From Thalassorhabdus alkalitolerans (GTDB taxonomy: Bacteria; Bacillota; Bacilli; Bacillales; Marinococcaceae), in the NCBI RefSeq assembly GCF_042656585.1, contig NZ_JBHSPG010000023.1: a DNA stretch of 64,000 bases. One strand, written 5' to 3'. A program made the position numbers and the translations under genes. Within the stretch, counting starts at the first letter, position 1. The number at the start of each line of letters is the position of its first letter. The notes beneath the pieces were generated by a model. It was not told the origin of the DNA. It saw nothing but the letters and a program-made list of their open reading frames with translations, and made no database searches. Of this stretch, positions 17,989-27,534 are shown one piece after another.

Positions 17989-19377
17989 ATGCATATCCTC
18001 GTTGCTGGATTAGATTACAAAACAACCCCTGTAGAGATACGTGAACAATTTTCTTTTCAGGAAAATGAGCTGCCGGAGGCTCTTCAAGCATTACGAGACA
18101 TGAAGAGTGTGCTGGAGTGTACGATTGTTTCTACATGTAACCGAACTGAAATTTATACAGTAGTAGATCAGCTGCATACTGGACGTCATTTTACTAAGAA
18201 ATTTATGTCTCAGTGGTTTGATCTTCCTGTGGAAGAGTTCGGTCCTTATGTAAACATTCGGGAAAACGATGCGGCTATTCAACATTTGTTCCGTGTAGTT
18301 ACAGGATTGGACTCAATGATTCTTGGAGAAACCCAGATTCTCGGACAAGTGAAAGACAGCTTTTCAATGGCTCAGGAACAGCAGGCGACAGGCACGGTCT
18401 TTAATGAACTGTTTAAACAAGCAGTTACGTTTGCAAAAAGGGCGCACCGCGAAACAGAGATTAACGACAATCCGGTTTCTGTTAGTTATGCAGCTGTTGA
18501 GCTTGGAAAGAAAATTTTTGGTGATTTTCAAGGAAAGCAGGTTTTGATATTAGGTGCAGGGAAAATGAGTGAGCTGACAGCAAAGCATTTGCATGCAAAT
18601 GGTGCTGAACAGGTTACCGTAGTGAACCGCACGTATGCAAAGGCTGCAGAATTAGCTGAAAAGTTTTTAGGACAAGCTGAAAGCATGGATAATCTGAAAT
18701 CCTGTCTGGCGACAGCAGACATCTTAATTTCCTCTACTGGTGCAGAAGAATATGTAATTACTAAGCCCCTTCTTCAAAGCATCCAGAAGCAGAGAAAAGG
18801 GCGTCCGCTGTTTATGGTAGACATAGCTGTCCCCCGGGACCTTGATCCGGCCTTATCTCAGATTGACAGTGTCTTTCTTTATGATATTGATGACTTGCAG
18901 GACATTGTTCAGGCCAATCTTGCTGAACGAAAGAAGGAAGCCGCTAAGATTGAAGAAATGATTGAGGATGAAATAGGAATTTTCAAAGAATGGGTTCAAA
19001 CCCTTGGAGTTGTTCCTATCATTTCAGCGCTTCGTACAAAAGCTCTAAGCATTCAGGCTGAAACAATGGAAAGCATTGAACGAAAGCTGCCTGAATTGTC
19101 TGAGCGGGATAAGAAGGTCCTTCGCAAACATACAAAGAGTATTATCAATCAAATGCTTCGTGATCCTATTACCAGAGTAAAAGAGCTGGCTGGCGAACCG
19201 GACGCTGAAGAATCTTTGGCCCTTTTTACAGAGATTTTTGCTCTTGAAAATGAAGTGGAAACGGCACGAGAAGCCGAGAAGGGTCAAGCCAAAGTTGAAG
19301 AGGCAGAAAAGAAATGGACAAAGAAAAAGAAACTGCTTCCATATACTTACGCGAAAGATGTAATCGTCCGCTCTTAG
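17989..19377 (+). CDS. hemA: Glutamyl-tRNA reductase
   Basis: NADPH-dependent reduction of glutamyl-tRNA to glutamate-1-semialdehyde, the first step of C5 tetrapyrrole synthesis. The ATG at 17989 (462 residues) has GGGGGTGG eight bases upstream and gives MHILVAGLDYKTTPVEIRE. The catalytic cysteine is C50 in STCNRTEIY. GETQILGQVK and the Rossmann segment VLILGAGKMSELTAKHL are present, followed by the C-terminal dimerisation helices. It heads the hemAXCDBL cluster. Confidence 0.97.
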   Translation: MHILVAGLDYKTTPVEIREQFSFQENELPEALQALRDMKSVLECTIVSTCNRTEIYTVVDQLHTGRHFTKKFMSQWFDLPVEEFGPYVNIRENDAAIQHLFRVVTGLDSMILGETQILGQVKDSFSMAQEQQATGTVFNELFKQAVTFAKRAHRETEINDNPVSVSYAAVELGKKIFGDFQGKQVLILGAGKMSELTAKHLHANGAEQVTVVNRTYAKAAELAEKFLGQAESMDNLKSCLATADILISSTGAEEYVITKPLLQSIQKQRKGRPLFMVDIAVPRDLDPALSQIDSVFLYDIDDLQDIVQANLAERKKEAAKIEEMIEDEIGIFKEWVQTLGVVPIISALRTKALSIQAETMESIERKLPELSERDKKVLRKHTKSIINQMLRDPITRVKELAGEPDAEESLALFTEIFALENEVETAREAEKGQAKVEEAEKKWTKKKKLLPYTYAKDVIVRS

Positions 19378-19395
19378 GAGAGGGGTTTTCTGCTA

Positions 19396-20226
19396 GTGGT
19401 TGCTACAGCAAATGTGATTTATGTTGTAACCATCGTATTATATAGTTTAAGTGTTCTCGGGTATTTTCTTGATTTTCTACAGAGCAACCGGAAGGTGAAT
19501 AAAATCGCCTTCTGGTTGCTTTCTATCGTATGGATATTGCAAACACTGTTTTTTATTATTAGAGCTGTCCAATATGATCGTCTGCCTGTTATTACCCCTT
19601 TTGAGGGGCTGTTTTTTTATGCGTGGCTTCTTGTCACCCTGTCACTCATTATTAACTGGTCTTTTCGGGTGGATTTTCTAGTGTTTTTTACAAATGTAGT
19701 TGGTTTTATTATTATGTCCTTTAGTTTGTTTGCCCCAAGCGGGGACGTGCCAGACCAGTTAACAGACTTGTTAATATCTGAGCTTTTGGTTATTCATGTG
19801 TCCTTTATCCTTCTTTCCTATGCCGCTTTTACGCTGGCTTTTGTATTCTCGGTTTTGTATATGTTTCAGCATCAGCTTCTTAAGCAAAAACAGTGGGGAA
19901 AAAGGTTATTGAGAATGGAAAACCTGCCGAAAATGGAAAGACTCACATTTGTGATGACGACTTTTGGTTTTCCCTTTCTCCTTATTGGGTTAATTCTTGG
20001 TTTCGTTTGGGCATCCACGCAACTAAACACATTGCCTATTCTAGATGCCAAGGTATTAGGTTCTATCGCTATCTTAATCCTGTATGGGATCTATTTATAC
20101 TTATGGGTGGTAAAGCACCAGAGAGGCTATTCAATGGCTTATCTTAATGTGGCAGGTTTTCTGGTTGTGTTAATCAATTATTTCTTGTTTGGGCAGTTAA
20201 CAGAGTTTCACCTATGGGATGAATAG
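19396..20226 (+). CDS. hemX: HemX membrane protein (CcsA-like fold)
   Basis: Integral membrane protein encoded next to hemA. In B. subtilis HemX lowers HemA abundance. It has 276 residues, a GTG start, and about eight hydrophobic segments. It belongs to the cytochrome c assembly (CcsA/CcmC) membrane family and has the FEGLFFYAWLLV and VHVSFILLSYAAFTLAF-type helices. The position between hemA and hemC supports the name. Confidence 0.88.
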   Translation: MVATANVIYVVTIVLYSLSVLGYFLDFLQSNRKVNKIAFWLLSIVWILQTLFFIIRAVQYDRLPVITPFEGLFFYAWLLVTLSLIINWSFRVDFLVFFTNVVGFIIMSFSLFAPSGDVPDQLTDLLISELLVIHVSFILLSYAAFTLAFVFSVLYMFQHQLLKQKQWGKRLLRMENLPKMERLTFVMTTFGFPFLLIGLILGFVWASTQLNTLPILDAKVLGSIAILILYGIYLYLWVVKHQRGYSMAYLNVAGFLVVLINYFLFGQLTEFHLWDE

Positions 20227-20311
20227 TACAGCACTCATCATTTTTCCAGTTATAAAAGCACCTTTCTATGTCCATCCTCTAGAAAAAGGGAAAGCAGGCC
20301 AGGTCATACTG

Positions 20312-20345
20312 CAGGCATAAAAGGTGTTTTTCTGTATGCCTGTTT
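20312..20345 (+). terminator. Hairpin between hemX and hemC, weak terminator or attenuator
   Basis: Arms CAGGCATA (20312-20319) and TATGCCTG (20335-20342) followed by only TTT and an A run. Read-through into hemC is likely; the 200-base gap also holds a possible separate hemC promoter. Confidence 0.45.
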
Positions 20346-20366
20346 AAAAAAATATTCTTATACTTT

Positions 20367-20396
20367 TTGATTGTATCTTGTCTATTCGTGTAGAAT
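20367..20396 (+). promoter_or_regulatory. Candidate internal promoter before hemC
   Basis: TTGATT (20367-20372), 18-base spacer, TAGAAT (20391-20396), 34 bases before the hemC ATG. Confidence 0.45.
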
Positions 20397-20429
20397 AGAA
20401 ATCGAAACTTAGGAAAGCGGAGGCGTAGT

Positions 20430-21365
20430 ATGCGAAAAATCGTTATTGGTTCTAGAAAAAGTAATCTTGCCTTAAAACAAACTGAATGGGTTATTAATGA
20501 ATTAAAAAAATATAATCTTCCTTATGAATTTGAAATAAAAAAGATTGTTACCAAAGGAGATAAGATTTTAGATGTAACCTTATCTAAAGTTGGAGGGAAG
20601 GGTCTGTTTGTAAAAGAAATTGAACAGGCCATGAGAGACAAGGAAATAGATCTGGCCGTTCACAGTCTAAAAGATATGCCTGGGGAATTACAAGAAGAAT
20701 TTACTATTGGAGCAATTACAAACCGCGTAGACCCTCGCGATGTACTTATATCAAACGACCACGTTCGTTTTGATGACTTAGAGCCTGGATCTATTGTCGG
20801 AACAAGCAGCCTGCGGAGATCAGCTCAAATTTTGGCAAGGCGCCCGGATTTAAAGGTGCAATGGATCCGTGGAAACATTGAAACACGTCTTCGAAAGCTG
20901 AGGGAAGAGAACTTCGATGCTATTATTCTAGCGGCAGCCGGTCTTGAGAGAATGGGCTGGGAAAATGAAATGATTACCGAATTTTTAGAGCCAGACGTTT
21001 GTCTTCCGGCTGTTGGCCAAGGTGCCTTAGGCATTGAATGCCGCAAAGATGATCAGGAGGTTATTGACCTTCTTCAACATATTCATGAGGAAGGTGTGGC
21101 TAAACGAGTACTGGCTGAACGAGCCTTCCTTCAAAGCGTTGAGGGCGGCTGTCAAGTGCCGATTGCGGGGTATGCTACCTTACATGAAAACGGGGAGATT
21201 TTGTTATCAGCCCTAGTTGGCGAGCCTGATGGTTCAGTTATTTTACAAGAAACAGAGACGGGAACCGATCCTGAAAAGCTAGGAAAAGCCGTAGCAGAAA
21301 AATTAAAGAAAAGAGGGGCAACTGACATTCTGGACCGTGTTAAAGCGGAGCTGGATCAGTCATGA
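20430..21365 (+). CDS. hemC: Porphobilinogen deaminase (hydroxymethylbilane synthase)
   Basis: Polymerises four porphobilinogens to hydroxymethylbilane. It has 311 residues. Motifs include IGSRKSNLALKQTEWV at the N-terminus, HSLKDMP, GTSSLRRSAQI, IRGNIETRLRKL, and the dipyrromethane-cofactor cysteine in VEGGCQVPIAGYA. An AAAGCGGAGG-type ribosome-binding site precedes the ATG. It overlaps hemD by four bases. Confidence 0.97.
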   Translation: MRKIVIGSRKSNLALKQTEWVINELKKYNLPYEFEIKKIVTKGDKILDVTLSKVGGKGLFVKEIEQAMRDKEIDLAVHSLKDMPGELQEEFTIGAITNRVDPRDVLISNDHVRFDDLEPGSIVGTSSLRRSAQILARRPDLKVQWIRGNIETRLRKLREENFDAIILAAAGLERMGWENEMITEFLEPDVCLPAVGQGALGIECRKDDQEVIDLLQHIHEEGVAKRVLAERAFLQSVEGGCQVPIAGYATLHENGEILLSALVGEPDGSVILQETETGTDPEKLGKAVAEKLKKRGATDILDRVKAELDQS

Positions 21366-22141
21366 AGCCAGGCTTCCTGGCCGGTAAAAAAGTACTGGTT
21401 ACCAGGCAGCAGAGCCAAGCGGCAGTGTTTGTCAGAAGAATTGAGGAGCAAGGTGGAAAAGCCGAAGTCCTTCCTTTGATTCGGCTGGAAAGAGCAGAAC
21501 GGTGGCAGGAATTGATTCAAGAGTTTCATGATCTGACCAAGTACAGCTGGATTATTCTTACGAGTGCAAACGCTGTTCATTTCTTTTTTGAAGCAGTTTC
21601 AGAAGCAGAAGCTGTACTTCCGGCACAGTGCCGTTTTGCAGTCGTAGGGGAAAAAACAAAGCAGGCACTTCGCAAGCATGGAAGTGAAGCCTCTTTTGTA
21701 CCCTCAAAATTTATTGGAGAGGTATTGGCTGAAGAGTTGTCATCTTTTCTTGACGAGGATGACCGGGTACTGATTCCAAAAAGCAATAAAGCTAGAACAG
21801 TGGTTGCTGATACACTTAAGAAACAGGGAGTCTTTGTTCAAGAAGTTCCTCTTTATAGAAATGTTGCAGAAAGAGCTTCAGCTCCAGCTTTAAAAGAACT
21901 AATACAGGGTGGAGAGATTGACATTTTAACATTTGCCAGTCCAAGCGCGGTGCAGGCGTTCACAAATCTTTTAGAGGATGATGACTGGAAGCGGTGGGTG
22001 AAAGAGGTTCCAGTTGTTTGTATTGGCCCGGTGACAAAAGCTGAAGCAGAAAGAAAGGGTTTTTCATCCATCTATTCAGCTCAGCATTATACGGTTGATG
22101 GCATGATGGAGGCAATGAGAAAAATCAAGGGGGTAAAATAA
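21362..22141 (+). CDS. hemD: Uroporphyrinogen-III synthase
   Basis: Cyclises hydroxymethylbilane with inversion of ring D. It has 259 residues, a poorly conserved family with two alpha/beta lobes. The N-terminal GKKVLVTRQQSQAA, SWIILTSANAVHFF and C-terminal LTFASPSAVQAFTNLL, VCIGPVTKAEAER segments are the family hallmarks. The ATG overlaps the hemC stop (ATGA), and the end abuts hemB. Confidence 0.93.
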   Translation: MKPGFLAGKKVLVTRQQSQAAVFVRRIEEQGGKAEVLPLIRLERAERWQELIQEFHDLTKYSWIILTSANAVHFFFEAVSEAEAVLPAQCRFAVVGEKTKQALRKHGSEASFVPSKFIGEVLAEELSSFLDEDDRVLIPKSNKARTVVADTLKKQGVFVQEVPLYRNVAERASAPALKELIQGGEIDILTFASPSAVQAFTNLLEDDDWKRWVKEVPVVCIGPVTKAEAERKGFSSIYSAQHYTVDGMMEAMRKIKGVK

Positions 22142-23121
22142 TGGAAACAAATTTTCATAGACACAGAAGATTAAGAAAAACAGCTGGACTACGGGCCATG
22201 GTTCGAGAAACTTTTTTACGCAAGGAAGATTTAATTTATCCAATCTTCGTTGTAGAAGGGGAAAAGGTAAAGAATGAGGTTCCTTCAATGCCTGGAGTGT
22301 ACCAGCTTTCTCTTGATCTGTTAAATGTGGAAATGAATCAAGTGGAGGACCTTGATATTCCAGCTGTTATCGTATTTGGCGTTCCAGGAGAAAAGGATGA
22401 CTGCGGTTCCGAGGCTTATGCAGAAAACGGCATCGTACAGCGGGCAGTGCGTCAAATTAAGGACAACAATCCCTCACTTACAGTGATTGCTGATACATGC
22501 TTATGTCAATTTACCGATCATGGTCACTGTGGTGTCATTGAAAACGGAGAGGTATTGAATGATCCTTCACTTGCCCTTCTGACGAAGACGGCAGTCTCAC
22601 AGGCAAAAGCCGGCGCGGATATTATTGCCCCTTCAAATATGATGGATGGCTTTGTTGCTGCTATTAGAAAAGGTCTTGATGAAGCCGGATACATTGATGT
22701 TCCAATCATGTCCTACGCTGTTAAGTTTTCCTCAGCATTTTACGGTCCTTTCAGGGATGCAGCTCATAGTTCTCCCCAGTTTGGCGATCGTAATTCCTAC
22801 CAGATGGACCCTCCTAACAGGCTTGAGGCTCTGAGAGAAGCGAATTCTGATGTAGAAGAGGGAGCAGATTTTTTAATCGTGAAACCGGCACTCTCTTATT
22901 TGGATATTATGCGTGAAGTAAAGGATTCAACTGGATACCCTGTAGTGGCTTATAATGTATCTGGGGAATATTCTATGATTAAAGGAGCAGCAATGAATGG
23001 CTGGATTAATGAAAGGGAAATTGTCCTTGAAAAGTTGACCAGTATGAAAAGAGCTGGTGCGGATTTAATCATAACTTATTTTGCAAAAGACGCTGCCAGA
23101 TGGATAGACGAAGAAAAATAA
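22141..23121 (+). CDS. hemB: Delta-aminolevulinic acid dehydratase (porphobilinogen synthase)
   Basis: Condenses two 5-aminolevulinates to porphobilinogen. It has 326 residues. A metal-binding cysteine cluster is visible in DTCLCQFTDHGHCGV, pointing to a zinc-type enzyme. The Schiff-base lysines are in AVKFSSAFYGPFRDA and FLIVKPALSYLDI. The start is the ATG sharing its first base with the hemD stop. Confidence 0.97.
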   Translation: METNFHRHRRLRKTAGLRAMVRETFLRKEDLIYPIFVVEGEKVKNEVPSMPGVYQLSLDLLNVEMNQVEDLDIPAVIVFGVPGEKDDCGSEAYAENGIVQRAVRQIKDNNPSLTVIADTCLCQFTDHGHCGVIENGEVLNDPSLALLTKTAVSQAKAGADIIAPSNMMDGFVAAIRKGLDEAGYIDVPIMSYAVKFSSAFYGPFRDAAHSSPQFGDRNSYQMDPPNRLEALREANSDVEEGADFLIVKPALSYLDIMREVKDSTGYPVVAYNVSGEYSMIKGAAMNGWINEREIVLEKLTSMKRAGADLIITYFAKDAARWIDEEK

Positions 23122-23122
23122 A

Positions 23123-23157
23123 AAGAGAAGGTGGAAATAATCCGCCTTCTCTCTTTC
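23123..23157 (+). terminator. Intrinsic terminator behind hemB
   Basis: GAGAAGGTGG (23125-23134) pairs with CCGCCTTCTC (23142-23151) with one G-T pair, followed by TCTTTCT. It separates hemB from hemL, so hemL may be partly independent. Confidence 0.78.
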
Positions 23158-23246
23158 TAATAAGACAAGGTAAGGAAATTTTGATACCCTATAAAGGAAT
23201 GCTTAATGTAATCGAGAGATTGGAAATTATGAAATGAGGTGCTTGC

Positions 23247-24533
23247 ATGAAATCTTTTGAAAAATCCAAGGCAGCATTTAACAAAGCCGAGCCTCTGATG
23301 CCAGGTGGAGTAAACAGCCCTGTTAGAGCATATAAAGGGGTAAAACATGACCCAGTTTACATGGAAAGAGGAGAAGGAGCCCGAATTTTTGATTTGGATG
23401 GTAATGAATACATTGACTATGTGTTATCATGGGGACCTCTCATTCTTGGACATGCTGACTCACATGTAGTAGAACAGCTGAAGGCGGTTACAGAAAAAGG
23501 AACGAGCTTTGGAGCAAGTCATGAAATGGAGATTAAACTTGCAGAGCTTGTAATTGAGCGAGTTCCTTCTATTGAAGTGGTTAGAATGGTAAACTCAGGC
23601 ACAGAAGCAACAATGAGTGCATTACGTTTGGCGAGAGGGTACACAGGGAGAAATAAAATTGTGAAAATGGAAGGCTGTTACCACGGTCACGGGGATTCTC
23701 TATTGATCAAAGCAGGTTCAGGCGTTGCCACTCTAGGGCTGCCGGACAGTCCAGGTGTCCCTAGAGGAGTAGCAGAAAATACGTTGACCGTTCCATACAA
23801 TGATATTGAAAGCCTAAAGCTGGCCTTTGAGAAGTTTGGTGACGACATTGCTGGAGTCATTCTAGAGCCGGTAGCAGGGAATATGGGAGTCGTTCCTCCT
23901 AAGCCGGGATTTTTGGAAGAGGTCAGGCAGCTGACAGAAGAAAAGGGAAGCCTTCTTATCTTTGATGAAGTGATGACAGGATTTAGAACCGGCTATCACT
24001 GTGCTCAAGGAGAGTTTGGAGTCACACCTGACCTTACCTGCTTAGGAAAAGTTATTGGAGGAGGGCTTCCGGTAGGTGCCTTTGGAGGAAAAAGAGAAAT
24101 CATGGAACAAATTGCCCCAAGCGGTCCCATTTATCAGGCAGGGACCTTGTCAGGTAATCCCCTTGCTATGACTGCGGGATTTGAAACACTGAACCAGCTT
24201 ACTGAGGAGAATTATGAAACATTTAATAAACTGGGCAAGCGTTTGGCAGAAGGATTATCTGAAGCCGCAGAGCGCCATGGAATCCCACATACTACAAATC
24301 ATGCAGGTTCTATGGTAGGCTTCTTCTTCACAAACGAAGAAGTTGTGGACTTTGAGAGTGCCCGCACTTCAGATTTAGACTTGTTTGCAAAATATTTCAA
24401 AGAAATGATGCAGCAAGGGATCTCTCTTCCGCCATCTCAGTTTGAAGGGATGTTTTTATCTACAAAGCACACAGAAGAAGATATCGAAGCGACAATTAAC
24501 GCAGCAGAAAAAGCCTTTGAGAAAATCAAATAA
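23247..24533 (+). CDS. hemL: Glutamate-1-semialdehyde 2,1-aminomutase
   Basis: PLP enzyme that makes 5-aminolevulinate from glutamate-1-semialdehyde. It has 428 residues. Motifs: LMPGGVNSPVRAYK at the N-terminus, MVNSGTEATMSALRLARG, LIFDEVMTGFR, and the PLP lysine K268 in LGKVIGGGLPVGAFGG. A GAGGTG ribosome-binding site precedes the ATG. It completes the glutamate to uroporphyrinogen III route encoded here. Confidence 0.97.
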   Translation: MKSFEKSKAAFNKAEPLMPGGVNSPVRAYKGVKHDPVYMERGEGARIFDLDGNEYIDYVLSWGPLILGHADSHVVEQLKAVTEKGTSFGASHEMEIKLAELVIERVPSIEVVRMVNSGTEATMSALRLARGYTGRNKIVKMEGCYHGHGDSLLIKAGSGVATLGLPDSPGVPRGVAENTLTVPYNDIESLKLAFEKFGDDIAGVILEPVAGNMGVVPPKPGFLEEVRQLTEEKGSLLIFDEVMTGFRTGYHCAQGEFGVTPDLTCLGKVIGGGLPVGAFGGKREIMEQIAPSGPIYQAGTLSGNPLAMTAGFETLNQLTEENYETFNKLGKRLAEGLSEAAERHGIPHTTNHAGSMVGFFFTNEEVVDFESARTSDLDLFAKYFKEMMQQGISLPPSQFEGMFLSTKHTEEDIEATINAAEKAFEKIK

Positions 24534-24535
24534 GA

Positions 24536-24569
24536 AAAAAACCCTCTGGCCAAGCCAGGGGGTTTTTTT
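24536..24569 (+). terminator. Intrinsic terminator of hemL
   Basis: AACCCTCTGGC (24540-24550) pairs with GCCAGGGGGTT (24554-24564), three-base loop, followed by a run of T. Confidence 0.9.
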
Positions 24570-24809
24570 AAGGCATCTGAGTACTTGTCCCAGAATAAGC
24601 ACTTTACTTTCTTCTTGAAAAGGAGTGTTCACCTGGAAATAACTACCGACCTGATAAAACAAGAGAGAGGAATAGGGAAGAAACAAGGAGATTATTCATA
24701 AAAACTTCTCTGAGGTCATAGAGTGTAATTGTACACCCAGCCCTGAAACGGACAGCTAGAACTTAATAGAAGACTGTGTTGATTATGTGAAATAAAGGAG
24801 GACGTTATT

Positions 24810-26075
24810 GTGACTCATGAGCATGCCTCAACCCTTTCCTTTAATATTGAGGAGTCTGTTTGGCTGAATAAAGGCCAAAAAATCCAGGAAATTATCTCTC
24901 TGGGACTAGAACCAGACATTAGAATTGAGGAACATGAAGAAGAGGTAGTGATTAAGGGTGGCCTCCATTTAAAGGGAGAATACTATATTCAAGACAAAGA
25001 GGAAGATTCTTTACAAGAAGACCATCGGGCTAATTTACAAGTAGTAGAAGAAGCGACAGTAAATAAAAATGGAGAAGCAGAGATTGAACATTTCTTTCCC
25101 ATTGACGTCACCATTCCTTTACATCGTATACAGAACTTAGATGATATTTTCGTACAGGTTGAAGGATTTGATTATGACCTTCCTGATCCTGGGTGTATTC
25201 AGCTAACAGCCGACATAACTATTTCTGGCATGAAAGAAGAGCATAAAAGCGGAAAACAGAAATCAAGCCGTCCCTACACTGAAAATTGGCCTGAGTCATT
25301 TCCTTCCTTTTTCACCGAAGCAAAAAAGGAAGCCGATCAGGCGAGGTATGAACAACAGGAAGATATAGAAGTAAAAGAAAGGGATAATATCTTCCCGTCA
25401 ATGAAGGAAGGTAATGAAGAAACCCAAGAGAGGAATACGGAGCTTCCAGAAGCTGAAGAAAGTGAAAGTCAGGTAAGTGTCTATTATAAAAAGGATCCAG
25501 AAGAGATGGCAGCCTATAAAGAGGCTGGTGAACGGACTAGCAGCCTAGAAGAGAATCAAAGCCTGAAAGCAGTAGAGCCAGAAGAAAAAGCTGAGCAAAC
25601 AGAGGAAACAGAAGAAGTAATAGAGAATGAAGAAACAATAGAAACAGAGGAAAATCCTGATGATCAGGTGCGGCATCAAGAGATAAAAGAGGAGGAGATG
25701 ACTGAGCCTGTAGAGGAAAAAACCGTTCCTTTGAACAGGGAAGAAGAACAAACCGTGGTTTCTTTTGAGCCGAGATCAGAAGAACAGGAAAAAAGTGAGG
25801 AAGCTGAAGAACAAGAGACTGTGCCGGCTGTATCCTCTTCCTCTAAGGATGAAAACTCTTTATATTTAACAAAGGTACTCACGAAGGGAGAAGAGGAATT
25901 TTCCCGATTGAAAATGTGCATCATTCAGGAAAATGAATCGCTGGATACCATTGCGAAAAGATATGATCTTACAACTTCTCACCTCCTTAGAGTAAACAGG
26001 CTGGATAGTGAACATATAGAAGAAGGAGAAATTCTGTATATTCCTGTAACAGCCTCCCGAAAAAATGAATCCTGA
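24810..26075 (+). CDS. spoVID: Stage VI sporulation protein D (SpoVID), spore coat encasement
   Basis: Coat morphogenetic protein that, with SafA and SpoIVA, drives coat encasement of the forespore in B. subtilis. It has 421 residues and starts at GTG, with AAAGGAGG seven bases upstream. The N-terminal part (about 1-140) is the structured SpoVID N-domain (LSFNIEESVWLNKGQKIQEI). A very acidic, Glu-rich, low-complexity middle follows (about 150-350). A C-terminal LysM domain (about 368-417: IQENESLDTIAKRYDLTTSH, EGEILYIPV) probably binds peptidoglycan or lipid II. The ysxE start overlaps its end. Confidence 0.9.
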   Translation: MTHEHASTLSFNIEESVWLNKGQKIQEIISLGLEPDIRIEEHEEEVVIKGGLHLKGEYYIQDKEEDSLQEDHRANLQVVEEATVNKNGEAEIEHFFPIDVTIPLHRIQNLDDIFVQVEGFDYDLPDPGCIQLTADITISGMKEEHKSGKQKSSRPYTENWPESFPSFFTEAKKEADQARYEQQEDIEVKERDNIFPSMKEGNEETQERNTELPEAEESESQVSVYYKKDPEEMAAYKEAGERTSSLEENQSLKAVEPEEKAEQTEETEEVIENEETIETEENPDDQVRHQEIKEEEMTEPVEEKTVPLNREEEQTVVSFEPRSEEQEKSEEAEEQETVPAVSSSSKDENSLYLTKVLTKGEEEFSRLKMCIIQENESLDTIAKRYDLTTSHLLRVNRLDSEHIEEGEILYIPVTASRKNES

Positions 26076-27069
26076 AATTAAGCAGACCCTGCAGAGTTAC
26101 GGGTTAAAGCCAAACAAGTGGGAAAGGATTGGAAACGTCTTTAAGGTTGAATGCTATCAGGGAACCTTTGCTTTGAAACAATCACAGTTTCCAGCTGATT
26201 CCCTGGATCGTTTTTTACAAACCATGCGTTACTTTGAGAGAGAGCAAATATACTCTGTTGTTCCTTTATATCCAAACCGCTACGGAGAATTTGCAGTACA
26301 AGGAAGTAAGGCCACGTATTACCTTATGCCCTGGGTGCTTGAAGATACGAGACACGCTGCCGGGAAAGAAGAACGTATACTTGAAACGCTGGGACTGATG
26401 CATCGATTTAGCGAAAGAATGGAAGAAAGTGCAGATGAGTACGTCACTTCCTTTGGGGAACAAGTGCAGCGAAAAAAGGAAAGGGAATTGTTAGAACTGG
26501 AGCGATATGCTGATGAAATAGAACGCAAACATTACTTCTCTCCTTTTGAGCTTGCGATCCTGACTCATTTTCCTTTTATCCATCAGCTTTACCAGGAATC
26601 ACAAAAGCACTTTAACACCTGGCTTGAGATCAGCAGAGAAAAACAGCAAGTTCGGACTGTGAGGTGCCATGGATGTCCGTCAGTAGAACATGCAGTCATA
26701 GACAGCCAGGGAAACACGTATTTAATTAACTTTGAAAAAACAAGAGACGACAGTCCGGCATGGGATCTTGCATATTTTTTCAGGGACAGCTTTGAAAAGG
26801 GGTTATGGGACAACATAGATGCTTATCGTTGGATGACCATATATGAAAAACAGTTTCCTTTAGCTGAAGCGGACCGTTCCTTATTTTTAAGCCACCTGCT
26901 TTCTCCCTATTCATTGGTTTCTCCTATAAAAGAGTATCAAACAAAGAGGTCAAGGGCCTTAGAAAAAGAGTATGTCAGATTGGTGGAGCTTCACGTCCGG
27001 CTGTATAAACGCTTATATGGCTTTTCCTCTCATTTATACGAGCAGCATTATAAACAATCCCCTTCCTGA
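26065..27069 (+). CDS. ysxE: YsxE, spore-coat CotS/aminoglycoside-phosphotransferase-fold protein
   Basis: 334-residue member of the CotS-like kinase-fold family found in spore coats; enzymatic activity is not established. Visible are the N-lobe region with a lysine in GTFALKQSQFPADSL, the CHGCPSVEHAVIDSQGNTY segment (in place of the usual HGD catalytic loop), and INFEKTRDDSPAWDLAYFFR (in place of the D-loop). The first position of the usual HxDxxxxN catalytic motif is thus degenerate, suggesting a structural role. The ATG overlaps spoVID by 11 bases, so the two are co-expressed. Confidence 0.85.
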   Translation: MNPEIKQTLQSYGLKPNKWERIGNVFKVECYQGTFALKQSQFPADSLDRFLQTMRYFEREQIYSVVPLYPNRYGEFAVQGSKATYYLMPWVLEDTRHAAGKEERILETLGLMHRFSERMEESADEYVTSFGEQVQRKKERELLELERYADEIERKHYFSPFELAILTHFPFIHQLYQESQKHFNTWLEISREKQQVRTVRCHGCPSVEHAVIDSQGNTYLINFEKTRDDSPAWDLAYFFRDSFEKGLWDNIDAYRWMTIYEKQFPLAEADRSLFLSHLLSPYSLVSPIKEYQTKRSRALEKEYVRLVELHVRLYKRLYGFSSHLYEQHYKQSPS

Positions 27070-27091
27070 GCGGAAGGGGATTGTTTTCTAA
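27050..27091 (+). terminator. Bidirectional terminator between ysxE and the small minus-strand gene
   Basis: Perfect 15-base arms (27052-27066 and 27072-27086) around TGAGC. The left arm runs into the last codons of ysxE. A T-rich end on the plus strand, and TTTATAAT on the other, fit convergent genes. Confidence 0.88.
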
Positions 27092-27115
27092 TAGGATGTG
27101 ACCAACCGTGTATGA

Positions 27116-27352
27116 TTAAGGTGTAAAAAGGAAATACAAGTAAAGAATAAGGAGAAATATCAAAAGGAAAACGTCTACTGTAGTGGGGAGAAATAACGTT
27201 CTGAGTAACTGAAAGCAAACCAAAGGCAAAAGGAGCTGTGCAAAAGCCTGCCGCAGCCGCTTCATCCATAAAGGCCAGCGAAACCGGCGCTTTTTTTTCT
27301 TGTGCGGGGGCTTATATGGAGGGGGACCGTAATAACCTGGATAATGTCCCAT
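27116..27352 (-). CDS. Small basic/hydrophobic protein of unknown function
   Basis: 78 residues. The N-terminus is rich in Gly, Tyr and Pro (MGHYPGYYGPPPYKPP), then a basic block (HKKKKRRFRW), an amphipathic part, and two hydrophobic stretches, the last ending at the C-terminus (VFLLIFLLILYLYFLF). AAGGAGT lies about nine bases before the ATG on the minus strand, which supports a real gene. The GYYGPPPY start recalls small spore-associated proteins, and neighbours spoVID-ysxE are spore genes, but no family is recognised. Confidence 0.65.
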   Translation of the reverse strand: MGHYPGYYGPPPYKPPHKKKKRRFRWPLWMKRLRQAFAQLLLPLVCFQLLRTLFLPTTVDVFLLIFLLILYLYFLFTP

Positions 27353-27534
27353 AAAATCAAGACTCCTTCAAAGTATTATTGTATAGTTTATGCACGTACG
27401 TTTGAATTGTTGCGGAGAAGTGAGCTGATAGAAACAAGTAACAAAAACACACGAATCATTGACGAAAAAAACAGTTTAAGAGTAAAATATAATATAATAC
27501 TGTAGTGTTATACATACATTTATAATCATGCTAT

